Shown: positions 1 through 10,731 of the stretch, piece after piece
How the letters are laid out: each line of letters opens with the position of its first letter
How positions within the stretch are numbered: the first letter of the stretch is position 1
Translations under genes and position numbers: made by a program
Assembly (NCBI RefSeq): GCF_905147365.1
Contig: NC_056421.1
Location: 13,906,001 to 13,970,000 of the forward strand
Length of the DNA: 64,000 bases
DNA from: Aricia agestis
Taxonomy: Eukaryota > Arthropoda > Insecta > Lepidoptera > Lycaenidae
Reading direction: 5' to 3'
The notes under the pieces: model-generated
Databases searched by the model: none
Seen by the model: only the letters and a program-made list of their open reading frames with translations
Told to the model about the DNA's origin: nothing

Positions 1-29
1 GCGCTGTTTCACGCCGGTTTTCTGTGAGA
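1..29 (-). mobile_element. A SINE (Metulj-like), fragment at window edge
   Basis: The first 29 bases equal the middle of the A SINE in reverse orientation (the GCGCTGTTTCACGCCGG segment shared with copies at 13.2, 25.15 and 46.2 kb). The match stops abruptly at base 29, so the element's 5' part is missing here and the rest lies outside the window. Confidence 0.8.
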
Positions 30-725
30 TCTCTCTTTAAATCTCAAGAACACACACAATATGTTTTCAAAACGATAAAAGTACGACGATCCTTTGTGAC
101 AAGCGAATTCCTGCATAGTATAAAACATCTACTACATGCACATTTTTGCTACACTGTAATCGCTTAAAAATGTAAATATTTTTGTTAGTCTAATTGGTTT
201 TATTTCGTTTGAAAGTGATTATTTTTAAAACTGGGAAAACATTTTGTTTTTTAACAAACCATATTGTTACAGTAACGAGATTTTGTTTATTCCAACTTTT
301 AGTTCCCCGACAAATGTTACATCGAATAAAGCCAAAAATATAAACACCAGTACCTCAATTCCACTATTTTAATGCAACAACAACGCCGCATCATTTCATG
401 TTCCATACAGTGAAAAAGGTATTCTTATGAAATGTTAACCATTTTGTATTTTATTAAATGTTAATGCTAAAGAAGGATAACTCTTATACATTATTCAAAT
501 ATAGCTTCAGTTATCGCCATTAGCACGTATCTGGGGCAACGAAAATTATAATGACCAACCCGTGTATGACAACTAAAATGGCGAATGTGTGCATTTCGTA
601 GAACGATTTTCTTGACTGAGTTACTCTTCCATCGTTTATAATCTTAAACAGTTTCACGTACATGAAAATACAATTTCGCTGTTAATTGGGACCCGGTCTG
701 GATCGATGAAGACACGAAGCTGCAT
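30..725. other. No gene seen; AT-rich single-copy-looking DNA
   Basis: All frames are short and stop-rich. No repeat family used elsewhere in the window was recognised here. Confidence 0.6.
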
Positions 726-1082
726 TATAATAATAATAACTCCCACACTGATGTCACTGACGGTGGCCGGTTTTTTCTATAAAACCAGGCCAGTTACGCA
801 GGAGTACTCGTAATTTTATAGTTTGCAGTACACAATTAGAGCACTCTCCATTCCTTTACTCTCATAACCCAGTGGGACGGAAGACCGACACGATTGGCGA
901 GAGATCAGGCGCAGGACCGACTTTTTACATGCCCATCTGACGCATGAATCATCTTACTTGTCAGACAATCGGTGATCAGCTGCATTGTCCTAACTTGGAA
1001 AAAACATGTTTCCAACGCGGGAATCGAACCCACGACCTCCGAGTCAAGAGCCACTCTCTAAACCACTGGACCACGGAAGCTG
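726..1082 (-). mobile_element. B SINE (tRNA-derived), near full length
   Basis: On the - strand it reads as a tRNA-like head at about 1008-1082, with an A-box-like TGGTCCAGTGG and an intact B box GGTTCGATTCC. A roughly 270-bp body shared with the 23.3-kb copy follows, and then an (ATT)n tail at 726-740. It is non-coding and its Pol III promoter boxes look usable. A 61-codon frame across it is only an antisense reading of the SINE. Confidence 0.9.
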
Positions 1083-1290
1083 CATTATCATTTCATCAAA
1101 ACAGTAGAATCAGGGTCATAACACAGTGACATTTCAATTAAATCACTTCACAACATTCAGCACTCGAGTCACAACTCCACTGAAATTGGTCGGAAACTCA
1201 AGTGTTATGAAAAATTCGCCACTCAATTTTACATTTTTAATTGCTTCTTTTGTAAAATAATTTGGTAATAGTGATTAAAAAATAATTGAT

Positions 1291-1512
1291 TACTAGAATA
1301 TGACGTCTGCAACTCTGTAGCGCCAAAATTAGTTTTTCGCGCTGGAACTATAATTTTTATAGAGATAACAAGTATCAATTATTAAATAGGTATGTCATTT
1401 CCCAGGAGTCAAGTATCTCCTTATCAAATTTTATCAAAATCGTTTCTGTGGTTTGAGCGTACAGACGTAACAGATTGACAAACAGACTTTCACATTTCTA
1501 ACATAAAAATAT
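1291..1512 (+). repeat. D repeat
   Basis: Starts TACTAGAATATGACG and carries the family's characteristic order: a CGC..GAACC-type segment, a TTTCCCAGGAGTCAAGTATCT-like segment, an AAATTTTATCAAAATCG segment and an ACAGACTTTCACATTT end. It is diverged. Confidence 0.75.
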
Positions 1513-1910
1513 GATAGATAATAAAAATAAGATAGATTTATTGCGAAACTTCGCAACCATGTTATATGTGAAAACATTTATTGTACAATGTTTATTCACT
1601 GCGAACTTTACCAAAGCATAGCCATTAGCAGTGCTATATTTTTATAAAACACTTTGTTACATTTTTAACGGAGCACATCTAAGTTAGAGCTCCCCTGCGC
1701 AAAAGACCGGTAAGACAATACAACTTTGTCGGGGAAACTAAGTCCTTTGTTCCTTTGTAAGATGATGACTTACACCGCTTTGTACGATGTTCTTTCACAG
1801 ATGACTGCAGCAAGATCTTAATTTTGCCGCAATATCCTAAGCATGATTCTTCTCACTAATGAAAGGTCTACATGGGTACACCGTACACACGTTATAGTAT
1901 ATTTGGTTAC
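1513..1910. other. Nothing recognised
   Basis: AT-rich, with no open frame or repeat I can support. Confidence 0.5.
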
Positions 1911-2240
1911 TCCTCCATAGTTCAGTGGTTAAGAGCGTGGCTCTTGACTCGGAGGTCATGGGTTAACTAGTTCGGTTAGGACAATGCAGGCTGATCACCT
2001 GATTATTTGACGAGTAAGATGATCTATGCGTCGGATAGGCATGTAAAAAGTCAGTCCTGTGCCTGATCTCTCGCCAGTCGTGTCGGTCTTCCGTCCCACT
2101 GGGTTAGGAGAGATAAAGGAATAGAGAGTGCTCTTGTGTACTGCGCACACACTTGGGCACTAAAAAATTACTCCTTCGTAACTGGCCTGGTGTCAATGAA
2201 ACCGGCCACCGTCACCAGAACCGGCCTGGGAGTTATTATT
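1911..2240 (+). mobile_element. B SINE, internally deleted
   Basis: The tRNA-like head (CAGTGGTTAAGAGCG A-box region) and the complete 3' body match the 23.3-kb copy. About 30 bases are missing between GTGGGTT and GGTTAGGACAATGC, which removes the B box. This copy should therefore be dead as a Pol III unit. It ends at GGGAGTTATTATT. Confidence 0.88.
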
Positions 2241-2826
2241 TGGTTACTTTGGTCCTTGTCTAATACACATTATCTTTTTCATTCGCTTTGATCAAAGTAC
2301 ATACAAATTTGTCATAAGGCATACTTATTTAAATGTCCTTCAAAGGTCCTGGAAAGCCATAAGTTTTTACGCCCGCCATAATAAATGAAAGCAAGTACCC
2401 TTGTGCCCACTTAATCCTGATCTCCCTTAAATTTCCACTTCCCTAGCCCTTATCGGCGAGTTTAGTACCTGCGCCCTTCGAGCCCTATCGAAGGACGTAA
2501 ACTTAGAATAATACGACCGTTCCGTCCACGCGTCTGTTTCCGATATAATTTTTATGTTACATCTTCTTATATTCTGTTTAGACCACTACAACAAAACAAG
2601 AGTACAAGTTATGTTTTTATTGAAATGTTAACTGTAAGCACTTGTTTTATAATAGCGAAAATGCGTCTGTCTATCTGTCTGTCTTATTTGATTTCCGGAA
2701 TATTGGTATGTTTTTCTAAACGAGAAATTATCAAATAGTTTGTATCTACATTCTTATTACAAATGAATAAAATGTTATATTATAATAATGTAAATAAAAT
2801 TATAATAATAATGTAAACAAAATTTG
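2241..2826. other. Nothing recognised
   Basis: AT-rich, with short runs of ATAATA near 2780-2820. No supported gene. Confidence 0.5.
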
Positions 2827-3179
2827 ACGTGGGAGAGCACGAATGGGCCTGCTCGACCGGAGAAATACCACGGGTTCACAGAAAACCGGCGTGAAACAGC
2901 GCTTGCATTGTGTTTCGCCGAGTGAGTGAGTTTACCAGAGGCCCTATCCCCTACCCTTTTCCCTACCCTACCATCTCCTATTTCCTTCCCTACCCTCCCC
3001 TATTCCCTTCCCTACCCTCCCCTATTCCCTTCCCTACCCTCCCCTATTCCCTCTTAAAAGGCCGGCAACGCACCTGCAGCTCTTGCTACACCTGATGCTG
3101 CGAGTGTCCATGTGCGATGGAAGTTGTTTTCCATTAGGTGACCCGTTTGCTCGTTTGCCCCCTTATTTCATAAAAAAAT
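2827..3179 (+). mobile_element. A SINE (Metulj-like)
   Basis: Full-length copy from ACGTGGGAG to the poly-A after CCCCCTTATTTCAT. A 10-base segment (CATGCTTCGG) present in other copies is missing near its start. Its internal pyrimidine tract carries three tandem units of about 24 bases of CCCTATTCCCTTCCCTACCC type, more than most copies. Confidence 0.88.
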
Positions 3180-3428
3180 AAAATAAACTCTCCAAAAATT
3201 TTTATACGGACATTTCCCTAAACAGACATATTCAATATCAATTCTGATTGCGTCAATATTTTCCGACATTTTAAGATGGCAGCCATTTTGATTTAAATAA
3301 ACACAACCACACCCGCCATCCATCGAGAAATAAAAACAATCTTTCGAAGCTATACGAATAAATTAAAGTGTCTACTTGTAATTTCAAATTTTATCAAATT
3401 TGTTCCTTCAGAAATGTGTTTATCGTGA

Positions 3429-3602
3429 AGGCATCGAGGAAACTGATTCCTATAGGCAGTTAACAGACCAACATCATTTGGTCGGATCATGTCAATTCTA
3501 TATCAATTATTGTGATCTGTCGACCGGGTAAGAGTTTTGGCGTAACGCGACCAAACTACCTAGGTCCAACATCTGCCTAGGAATCAACTTCCTTGATAGT
3601 AC
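3429..3602. mobile_element. E palindromic MITE-like repeat
   Basis: Left arm contains ATTCCTATAGGCAG and ATTTGGTCGG. Right arm is the reverse complement, with CGACCAAACTAC, CATCTGCCTAGGAATCAA and TTGATAGTAC. Four other copies occur in the window. Confidence 0.75.
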
Positions 3603-3827
3603 ATTTCCTTTTGTGATAAATTCATACCAAGTTTCATTTAAATAGGTTCACCTATTTAAGCGTAAAAAATGACAGAGATACACTTTTTCGCATTTTAACT
3701 ATAGCGTGGATCTACATAGCTTGGACCTTAGCCGTGCTGAAGAAATCGAGTAGCTTGTCAATCATGTCCAAAGGCCAAAGGGTGATTTCTGACCAAACGC
3801 CTCAGTTAGACATCTACTATCTAGTTG

Positions 3828-4045
3828 ACGCCTCCGTGGTCTAGTGGTATAGAGCGCGGCTCTTGACTCGGAGGTCGTGGGTTCGATTCCCGCGTTGGAA
3901 ACATGTTATTTCCAAGTTTGGCTAGGACAATGCAGTCTGATCACCTGATTGTCTGACAAGTAAGATTATCCAAGCGTCGGATGGGCATGTAAAAAGTCGG
4001 TCCTGCGCCTGATCTCTCGCCGGTCGTGTTGGCCTTCCATCCCAC
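3828..4045 (+). mobile_element. B SINE, 3' truncated
   Basis: Begins ACGCCTCCGTGGTCTAGTGG with intact A and B boxes (GGTTCGATTCC). The family match stops after CTTCCATCCCAC, so the last 100 or so bases and the ATT tail are absent. The unrelated junction sequence GGACGGTTTGGG follows. Confidence 0.87.
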
Positions 4046-4065
4046 GGACGGTTTGGGCGGACTCA

Positions 4066-4104
4066 TAAATCGAGCCTTACGCAGACGAAGCTACGGGCAA
4101 AGCT
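4066..4104 (-). repeat. D-related repeat end
   Basis: GCAGACGAAGCTACGGGC followed by GCTAGTA resembles the reverse complement of the 5' end of D-type repeats (TACTAGCT..GCCCG..). It is short, so assignment is weak. Confidence 0.4.
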
Positions 4105-4437
4105 AGTATAGTACAAACAGTAATTCAACTGTCTATTAATTAATATCGCAGCGTGACTTCTAACTAAGCAATTTCACTGAATACCCGATATTGTTAATTT
4201 GGAAGTAGTAACGAATTATTAATTTAATTTGGGAGTACACTCGCTTTCCATTGTGATTAGGGGCGAATACCCTTTTTGGACGTGTTTTAACGAAATTAAC
4301 GATTGATAATAAAGTTTAAAAAATATGCTCGCTCAGCTTAAAAACCCACCGTAACTCGTTTTGTAAAAAGTTTAAAATGATTACCGAAGTTATCAAGGGA
4401 CGAAAGGACGGACAGAGTAAAAGAATAGGAGTTCCCT
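4105..4437. other. Nothing recognised
   Basis: No frame or repeat beyond a short CCATTGTGATTAGGGGCGA segment that recurs near 56.28 kb. Confidence 0.45.
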
Positions 4438-4868
4438 TTACCATCAGAGAGATTATTTCATAGGCAGCTGCGTACCTGCGTTGTCTAGTCGGGATATGTC
4501 AAGTTAGTACTCTAGATCACGGCGACTTTTTATAGTGATACTATCGCGCGTTTGCTTCGCTACAGTCACTAAGTAGTCGCTAGCTGTGTGCTTTGGGCTT
4601 TGGCACACGGGGCGCTCAATCAGTATAGAGATGCAAACGCGAACGCGCGTTTGTAGTGCGTAATTAGCATCGTTAGAGAAGCGCGTTGCAAATAATGTTA
4701 TTACTTATCGCGTTTTCACAAAACGCGCGACTGCATCGCTAAAATTTTGCATCGCAAAAGTTGCTACGTTTTCTTACTCGATGACTATTCGTTATCTGCC
4801 GGCTAGACTCGATAGACCCTACCAAATATCATAGGTCTGCTATCTGCGTTATGACATCTCTGATAGTA
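4438..4868. mobile_element. E repeat with a ~300-bp insert or internal segment
   Basis: The E left end (CCATCAGAGAGATTATTTCATAGGCAG) is at 4440 and the E right end (TGACATCTCTGATAGTAC) at 4850-4868. That is about 430 bases apart, against 125-170 in other copies. The extra sequence is rich in CGCGCG, GCATCG and short inverted repeats, so it is likely a second MITE inside E. The inner boundaries are not clear. Confidence 0.5.
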
Positions 4869-5077
4869 CAACAAATTGAGTCACTTGTTTATATGTCTAC
4901 TTGTGTAAGATTAAGACAATGAAGTTGAGCTGTCTCCAAGGACTTTCCCGATGTCGGCCGCTGACAAGGGACAAAGTGGTCGAAGTCATTTATCAAACAA
5001 CAAATAGTTTTAGGGACACAAGATCTACATTCTACATAGATTTAGGTAGGTTTTAGGTATTACATAATATTACAGTA

Positions 5078-5225
5078 GTAGATGACGCCAGAACCGTACA
5101 TTTTTTCTAGATAAAAAGTATCGTATGTCTTTTCCCGGGACTCAAAGTATTTCCACACCAAATTTCAGCAAAATCGGTTCAGCGGTTTGGGCCTGAAGAG
5201 GTAACAGACAGACCGTAGTAGAAAG
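5078..5225 (+). repeat. D repeat, internally deleted
   Basis: TAGATGACGCC joins directly to AGAACCGTACATTTTT, skipping the usual ~35 bases. The canonical CAAAATCGGTTCAGCGG segment follows. Confidence 0.8.
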
Positions 5226-5377
5226 TATAGATGGTTCTATCTGTTACTTTAAGCTTAAACTTCTAAACGGATTTTGATGATACATACTTTGAGTCCTGTC
5301 AAAGGACATACGACTTTACGTAAATATACGGTCCTGCGCTAAAACCATCAAATATTGGCGCAACAAACTTCTAGTTA

Positions 5378-6001
5378 TTGCTTCTTATATAAGCTGTAGT
5401 GAACAACACCGGCACTAGTCCGCCAAACACTCACAATTAATTCTGAGTCAATTTTCGCTTAGGGCAGGATTTAGCTGATTCTCCAGGGGACAGCCTTTGC
5501 GACGAACGCTTCCGATTATCGTAAAGGACATTTTTCATTACAAGTGATGATTCGATTTAAAATCCCTTCATTATTGTGTCGGTTGAGCAATGTAACGAAG
5601 CAGTCGATGCGTGTTTTCTGGTTTGCTTCACTCAATTCATGAGGTACCTTTCGAGTTATTTTATGTTCCCAATTTGCTTCAAGTGGATTAAAGCAGTTTT
5701 ATTACTTACACCGAAGCCTACTGCTAACTCTGAAGTGGTTTACGATGGATCCGCTTCCAGAATCCACAATAGCCTTTAATTATTCATTATTCATTTTGGT
5801 CTCGACTCATCCACGGGGCTTGTTCTGAAGGTCGAAATTTCCAGAACGAAAACGTTGGAACCAAAACCGTACCGTGTTTTCTTTTGCGACACCAGCGCCA
5901 TACACATTGTTAATTCTTCGAGCTGTTTCTGCAGCACTCGTGCCACGGTAGAATTTGTAGAACTCATATTCGTAAATAAAGCGATATTTCAGTTTTTCCA
6001 T
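5378..6001 (-). pseudogene. Mariner transposase, decayed N-terminal half
   Basis: The - strand opens at 6001 with a 64-codon frame that has the mariner helix-turn-helix layout: a GTSAAETARRINNVYG segment, then TVRFWFQRFRSGNFDLQNKPRG. The frame ends in TGA where the family has arginine, as expected from CGA to TGA decay. Further along, three-frame reading recovers LKAIV, VPHELSEANQKTRIDC, VTLLNRHNNEG and a TSAGVVHYS-like segment, with several stops and indels. This order matches mariner transposases that cut and paste at TA. The C-terminal catalytic part was not found, and neither were convincing terminal repeats. Dead copy; family call is by pattern recall. Confidence 0.85.
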
Positions 6002-7319
6002 TGTGCGATATGAACTACTACAAAGAAAAAAATATCAAGAAAAAACAAATGAATGACTGTTTTGAAAACTCAAATGTACCAAATAAATAAATACGGTAAG
6101 TATATAATTACTTAATTTGAATTTAAAATTCTTAACCAAAGAGGAGATATTTGAGATAAAATTGGCCTGTACAACAAAACGACAATTTCATAATATAATA
6201 TTATGATAATGAATAACATTATCTATTCAATTATTCACAATATAATAAATTAATATTATTCACTAAAATTTAAATTGTTTATGTGAGAAAAAAGCACAAA
6301 TTGACATAATATTATTGTACTAAGGTATAAAATTTGCACGCCACCCAAAGGCAAAATAAGAGAGCTTGATCACATAACTTTAACATCATATTGTACCTTA
6401 TTTCAGCAAATAAGTAAATAATTTCTATTCCTATTTCATATGTAAGGACCTAATATTTGTCTGATATATTATGTGACTTTTTTAATTTACCACATACAAG
6501 CAAACCTTTGTAGTTCGCAGTTTTAAATATTTTATCTCGTTTGCATTAGCAATAATTCTAGAGCCACGTGTTTCAATTAATTATAGTAATTTGCATAACT
6601 AATTACTGCAAAGGTATACCACTTCTTAATACAGTCACGTTGTTAATAAAGTTGTTTATTATATTATCCTTCGTTTTGAATAATTCAGCTAATTAACTGA
6701 AAAAGTTATGTTTGTTTTTAATAAAATAATTGAAAAGAAAATTGAAACAAAGTAAGCTGGAATTGTGGTTTTAATTTTATAGAAACTAATAATTGATATT
6801 ATTATAATAAATATCATTTCTTTTTAAAATTCAATTGTGGTTTGAACTAAAAAAGCACGTCGCTTAGAAAAGATTCAAACATACTATTATAACTTCTACT
6901 CAAATTATGTTATATTAAGTTATATTATAAATTTTAAACATTTTATAGTGTAGATTGTAGAGAAAGGATCAATAATAATTAGCAACGTCGTGAGGCAGCA
7001 AATGCATCGTAACGCAATTGCTGCCTGCTTGCTGTCTGTTCTAAATTCAAAAAAGCATCGCAACGTCTTTCGTCGTTGTAAGTTGCCCTTACGACCTAGC
7101 TAGGAATTACACACATGCATACAAGACATATAAACAATTAATCCCTGTAGCTACAGCACTTAAGTTAATTGTATGTATGTACATATTGTGATATTAGTCA
7201 GTCGTCCCACACGTAGAGTGATGGGTCACGTCCCCTGCAATTAGCCCGAAACCAGGGATTAGGTGCGAGCCACTTTGTCATTATGATGGGGGAGTGGGAA
7301 TAAGTGGAGATTGATCCTT
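6002..7319. other. AT-rich DNA, no gene seen
   Basis: Very AT-rich, with many short direct and inverted ATAATATTA-like runs. A small CATCG/GCAACG-rich patch at 6985-7090 looks MITE-like, but its ends could not be fixed. Confidence 0.5.
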
Positions 7320-7585
7320 AGTGCCTTGTCACACTGGCGATTAGCGAGCGATTTGAAAGCGACGCGACAGCGCAGCGTCGTCGTCGCGGCGTTGCGTGGA
7401 CGCCATTTTGTACACTCGTCCACACAGATTATTATTATAATATAGACTCGTCTAGGGAGTGACGTCAGAATCTCAGTCAGAAAATTTTGCTGCTGAGTGT
7501 CCAAAACTCCGAAGGCAAGCCGCGTGCATGCCGCGCAATCGCAGCGTCATCGCGGCGTGTGCGCTGTGCAGTGTGATAAGGCACT
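7320..7585. mobile_element. MITE with inverted ends AGTGCCTTGTCACACTG
   Basis: The left end AGTGCCTTGTCACACTGGCG is matched at the right by the complement of CAGTGTGATAAGGCACT. The interior is GC-rich (CGCAGCGTCGTC, GCAATCGCAGCG). No target duplication is evident. Open frames here are incidental. Confidence 0.7.
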
Positions 7586-7810
7586 GCGTGGTAAAAAGAG
7601 ACGTGTGATACATGACAGCAGAACTCTTTTTTTGACGTCAAGTCGGCACTTATCGGTACGTTGACAAATTAATCTCATAGAAAGATACTTGTGTAGGTGT
7701 ATACGTACACATAATATTTTTACACACATATGTAAATGAATTTCGGTTTCGTTTGACAGCTCGAGATTGTTGCTCTATTTCGCTAGGTATGTTAACTTTA
7801 TGGGAACTAC
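7586..7810. mobile_element. Truncated copy of the 23.9-kb 8-bp-TSD element
   Basis: From TGGTAAAAAGAGACGTG to GTTAACTTTATG it matches the right four-fifths of the element at 23896-24191, including GACAGCTCGAGATTGTTGC. Its left end is missing and abuts the 7320-7585 MITE. Confidence 0.8.
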
Positions 7811-8158
7811 AAGTCAGATAATTAAGTGATTCTTTTTTTGTTGTGCTAAGTATTGTAAAACTTACGAAATACTGCAAGTTCCATAAAATTTAATTAACAA
7901 TATGAAATAAAATGAAATATGATTTTATTAAGTACTAATTGTTCATAACAATAATAATTTGAATTGCAAGATCATAATTCAAATTAACTATCCAAAATGT
8001 TTTGGATATCGTTTGCACATTACAATAACGATTATTGTGCACAAAACCAGCTCATTGTACCAGTAATATTGTTAATGACCATTGTCAGATAATTAACTGA
8101 AATATCAATACAACAAATACTGAAATACATACTCCGTTGTTTTATCAACTTGTGATTA
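7811..8158. other. Nothing recognised
   Basis: AT-rich, no supported feature. Confidence 0.5.
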
Positions 8159-8660
8159 ACTAGATAACGCCCGCAACTCCCGTTAATCGCGAGAACCGTA
8201 CATTTTACCGAGATACAAAAAATATTCTATGTCCTTCCCCAGGACTCTAAGTATATCCGTGGGAGAGCCATGCTTCGGCATGAATGGGCCGGCTCGACCG
8301 GATAAATATCACGTTCTCACAGAAAACCGGCGTGAAACCGGAGGCCCAATCCCCTAACCCCTACCCTATTCCCTTCCCTACCCTCAACTATTCCCTTCCC
8401 TTCCCTTCCCTATCCTCCCCTATTACCCTATTCCCTCTTACAAGGTCGGCAACGCACTTGCAGCTCTTCTGATGCTGCGAGTGTCCATGGGCGACGGAAG
8501 TTGCTTTCCATCAGGTGACCCGTTTGCTCGTTTGCCCCCTCATTTCATTAAAAAAAAAATCCATGCCTTTAGCGAAGTCGGTTCAACGGTTTGGGCGTGA
8601 AGAGGTATCAGACAGACAGACAGGGACAGACAGACACACTTTTGCATTAATAATATTACT
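8159..8660 (+). repeat. D repeat split by an A SINE
   Basis: The left part at 8159-8258 runs to CTCTAAGTATATCC. The right part resumes at 8560 with CCATGCCTTTAGCGAAGTCGG, then TTCAACGGTTTGGGCGTG. Removing 8259-8559 restores the normal D order. Confidence 0.85.
8259..8559 (+). mobile_element. A SINE inserted in D
   Basis: GTGGGAGAGCC to poly-A, flanked by ATCC on both sides as a short target duplication. About 40 bases of the middle (GCGCTTGCGCTG..GTGAGTTTAC region) are missing relative to other copies. Confidence 0.88.
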
Positions 8661-8846
8661 TAATACAGTTTTAGAGTTATCGAAATTTGTATGTCCCTAA
8701 AAGACTGTAAATTTTCCACGATAAACTATACTTTTTCGGGGGTCTCTAAATAAAATACAAATCTTCATATAAATCAGTTGAGCTACTTAAGATTGAAAAG
8801 TTAACAAACATACACGTTTATAATATTGTTATATCACATAATAATA

Positions 8847-9445
8847 TACAGAGTGTAACAAAACTAAGTCTAAGGGTGGGTTGCACCAGAGGCATGGTTA
8901 TAGTTACAGTTATGGTCAAAGTTATGGTTATAGTTAAGGCTAACTTAACTCTAACCTTAATTTTGACCACAGAATTTGACAGATGTCTGTTGCTGGTCCG
9001 ATAAGGCTTTAAATGAACGTGGGCGGGGACGCACGCTGCTGGTAAGAGAAAACTGTCAAAAATGGCGTTTTTGTATGATGACAGCGTTAGTTCCTTTTTT
9101 CGCCACGTCCACGCCAAGCTTTGTCAAGCTGCTCTATGATTATCGTTAAATATGGGCTATGGTAACCATTGTTAACTTTAACCAAAGATTTCACATTTTG
9201 CATTGTAGTTAAAGTTACAGTTATAGTTAGTTGGTGCAACCCACCCTAAGTGATCACACTTTAGGGCATGTATGGGTCTCCTATATTATATAGTTCACGG
9301 TAAAAGTAGCAGCGCTGAAAGAGTAACTTTTTTCACCTTTGTATAGATTCATAGCACGGTGGCACTTGCTCATACAAATCACAAAAAAAAAATTTTAGTC
9401 TTTCAACGCTACTACTTTGACAGTGATCTCTATACTTTGACTTTG
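8847..9445. mobile_element. F palindromic MITE, interrupted
   Basis: The left end TACAGAGTGTAACAAAAC lies before 8873. The remainder (AGTGATCACACTTTAGGG, AGTAGCAGCGCTGAAAGA, and the mirrored TCTTTCAACGCTACTACTTTG) resumes at 9250. A TIR element occupies 8874-9246. The right terminus is missing where an A SINE begins. Confidence 0.82.
8874..9246. mobile_element. Harbinger-type MITE with TAA duplication
   Basis: Perfect 14-base inverted ends GGGTGGGTTGCACC / GGTGCAACCCACCC. They are flanked by TAA at 8871-8873 and 9247-9249, and subterminal GTTATAGTTACAGTTAT runs occur at both ends. A 3-bp TAA duplication is typical of PIF/Harbinger. No transposase. It sits inside an F MITE. Confidence 0.88.
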
Positions 9446-9779
9446 ACGTGGGAGAGCCATGCTTCGGCACGAATGGGCCGGCTCGACCGGAGAAATACCA
9501 CGTCCTCACAGAAAACCGGCGTGAAACAGCGCTTGCGCTGTTTCACGCCGAGTGAGTGAGTTTACCGGAGGCCCAATCCCCTACCCTATTCCCTTCCCTA
9601 CCCTCCTTTATTCCGTTCCCTTTCCATCCCTACCTTCCCCTATTACCCTATTCCCTCTTAAAAGGCCGGCAACGCACCTGTAGCTCTTCTGATGCTGCGA
9701 GTGTCTATGGGCGACGGAAGTTGCTTTCCATTAGGTGACCCGTTTGCTCGTTTGCCCCCTTATTTCATTAAAAAAAAAA
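9446..9779 (+). mobile_element. A SINE, full length
   Basis: ACGTGGGAGAGCCATGC through the CCCTA/CCCTT tract to poly-A. It immediately follows the truncated F MITE. Confidence 0.9.
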
Positions 9780-10334
9780 ACTGGGGACTCATCAGTTAGT
9801 TTCATTACATCTTTTATTATCAGTTCGGAAGTACTAGTTTAAAACTTATTCGATCTTAAGTCTACAAAGACAAACGCAACACATAATATTACTTTAATTC
9901 TCAAAGAAAACAATTAGTATTGCGTGCTCGAAGTATACACGTTTCGGCTTTTAGCTCCCACCTCCAACACCCCCCGTACCCTGTGGTGTAAGACCCTCCC
10001 CCTCCCCCGGTGTATCACCTCCCCATGTGAAATCATCTCACGGACAAGCGGTTGACGCTGCTCCAATATTTTTGATATAAGAACTCCTTGTTTCTGCACA
10101 TTTTGTTGTAATGACTTTGCATGGAGCATATTGACATGTGGTAAGTGTTAAATACCCTTTACACATTGGATCAATACAAGCTGTTACGTGTAGAGGGCAT
10201 GCATCTTCATAGACGAACCATCTATTTATTTTAAGTGTAGAAAAGGAAGTTTATGCATTATTCTTGTGTAAAACAAAATTCATCTTAATACTATACATTT
10301 ATAATGCCGTTGGTACACTTATTTTTTTAATAAA
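9780..10334. other. No supported gene; one odd open frame on -
   Basis: A 71-codon - strand frame at 9914-10129 contains a CT-rich stretch and reads like a short helical protein start, but I see no splice sites or homology. On +, ATGTG|GTAAGT at 10141 resembles a donor, yet all frames before it are closed. Confidence 0.35.
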
Positions 10335-10540
10335 CTAGCTGACGCCTGCAACTCCGTTGTGCCGAAACTCGAAAGTCATTTTAAATAGCGCGGGAGCCGT
10401 ATATTTTTCCGGGAGTAGGATAATTTTTAAATATCCTATCTCCTTTCCCGAGACTTAAAGTATCTCCGTATCTTTCAGCAAAATCGGTTCAGCGGTTTGA
10501 GCGTGAAGAGGTAACAGACTTTCACATACATAATATGGAT
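10335..10540 (+). repeat. D repeat, near full length
   Basis: Begins CTAGCTGACGCCTGCAACTC, contains GGGAGCCGTATATTTTTCC and GTTCAGCGGTTTGAGCGTGA, and ends ACTTTCACATACATAATATGG. Confidence 0.85.
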
Positions 10541-10556
10541 ATCACTTAAAGATTAA

Positions 10557-10728
10557 CCCCCTTACTAATAAACGTTGTATAAGCTTTGAATTTTTTGTTC
10601 CTACCTATATCTAATATACTCGTATATACAGTGTTTTGTACCTGTCACACAAGTGACATTTTTAATTGGATTGAAGGAGACAAAACACTAACTATTCAAA
10701 GCTTATACAGCGTTTATTAGTAAGGGGG
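10557..10728. mobile_element. Palindromic MITE, CCCCCTTACTAATAAACG ends
   Basis: Inverted ends CCCCCTTACTAATAAACGTT and its complement, each followed by TATAAGCTTTGAA. Flanks are TAA on the left and TAG on the right, a decayed TAA duplication. The sister copy at 30162-30307 has an intact TAA on both sides. Harbinger-like by duplication. Confidence 0.85.
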
Positions 10729-10731
10729 TAG

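Noticed and set aside
944..1129. 61-codon + frame
   Set aside because: It is an antisense reading of the B SINE including its tRNA-like head.
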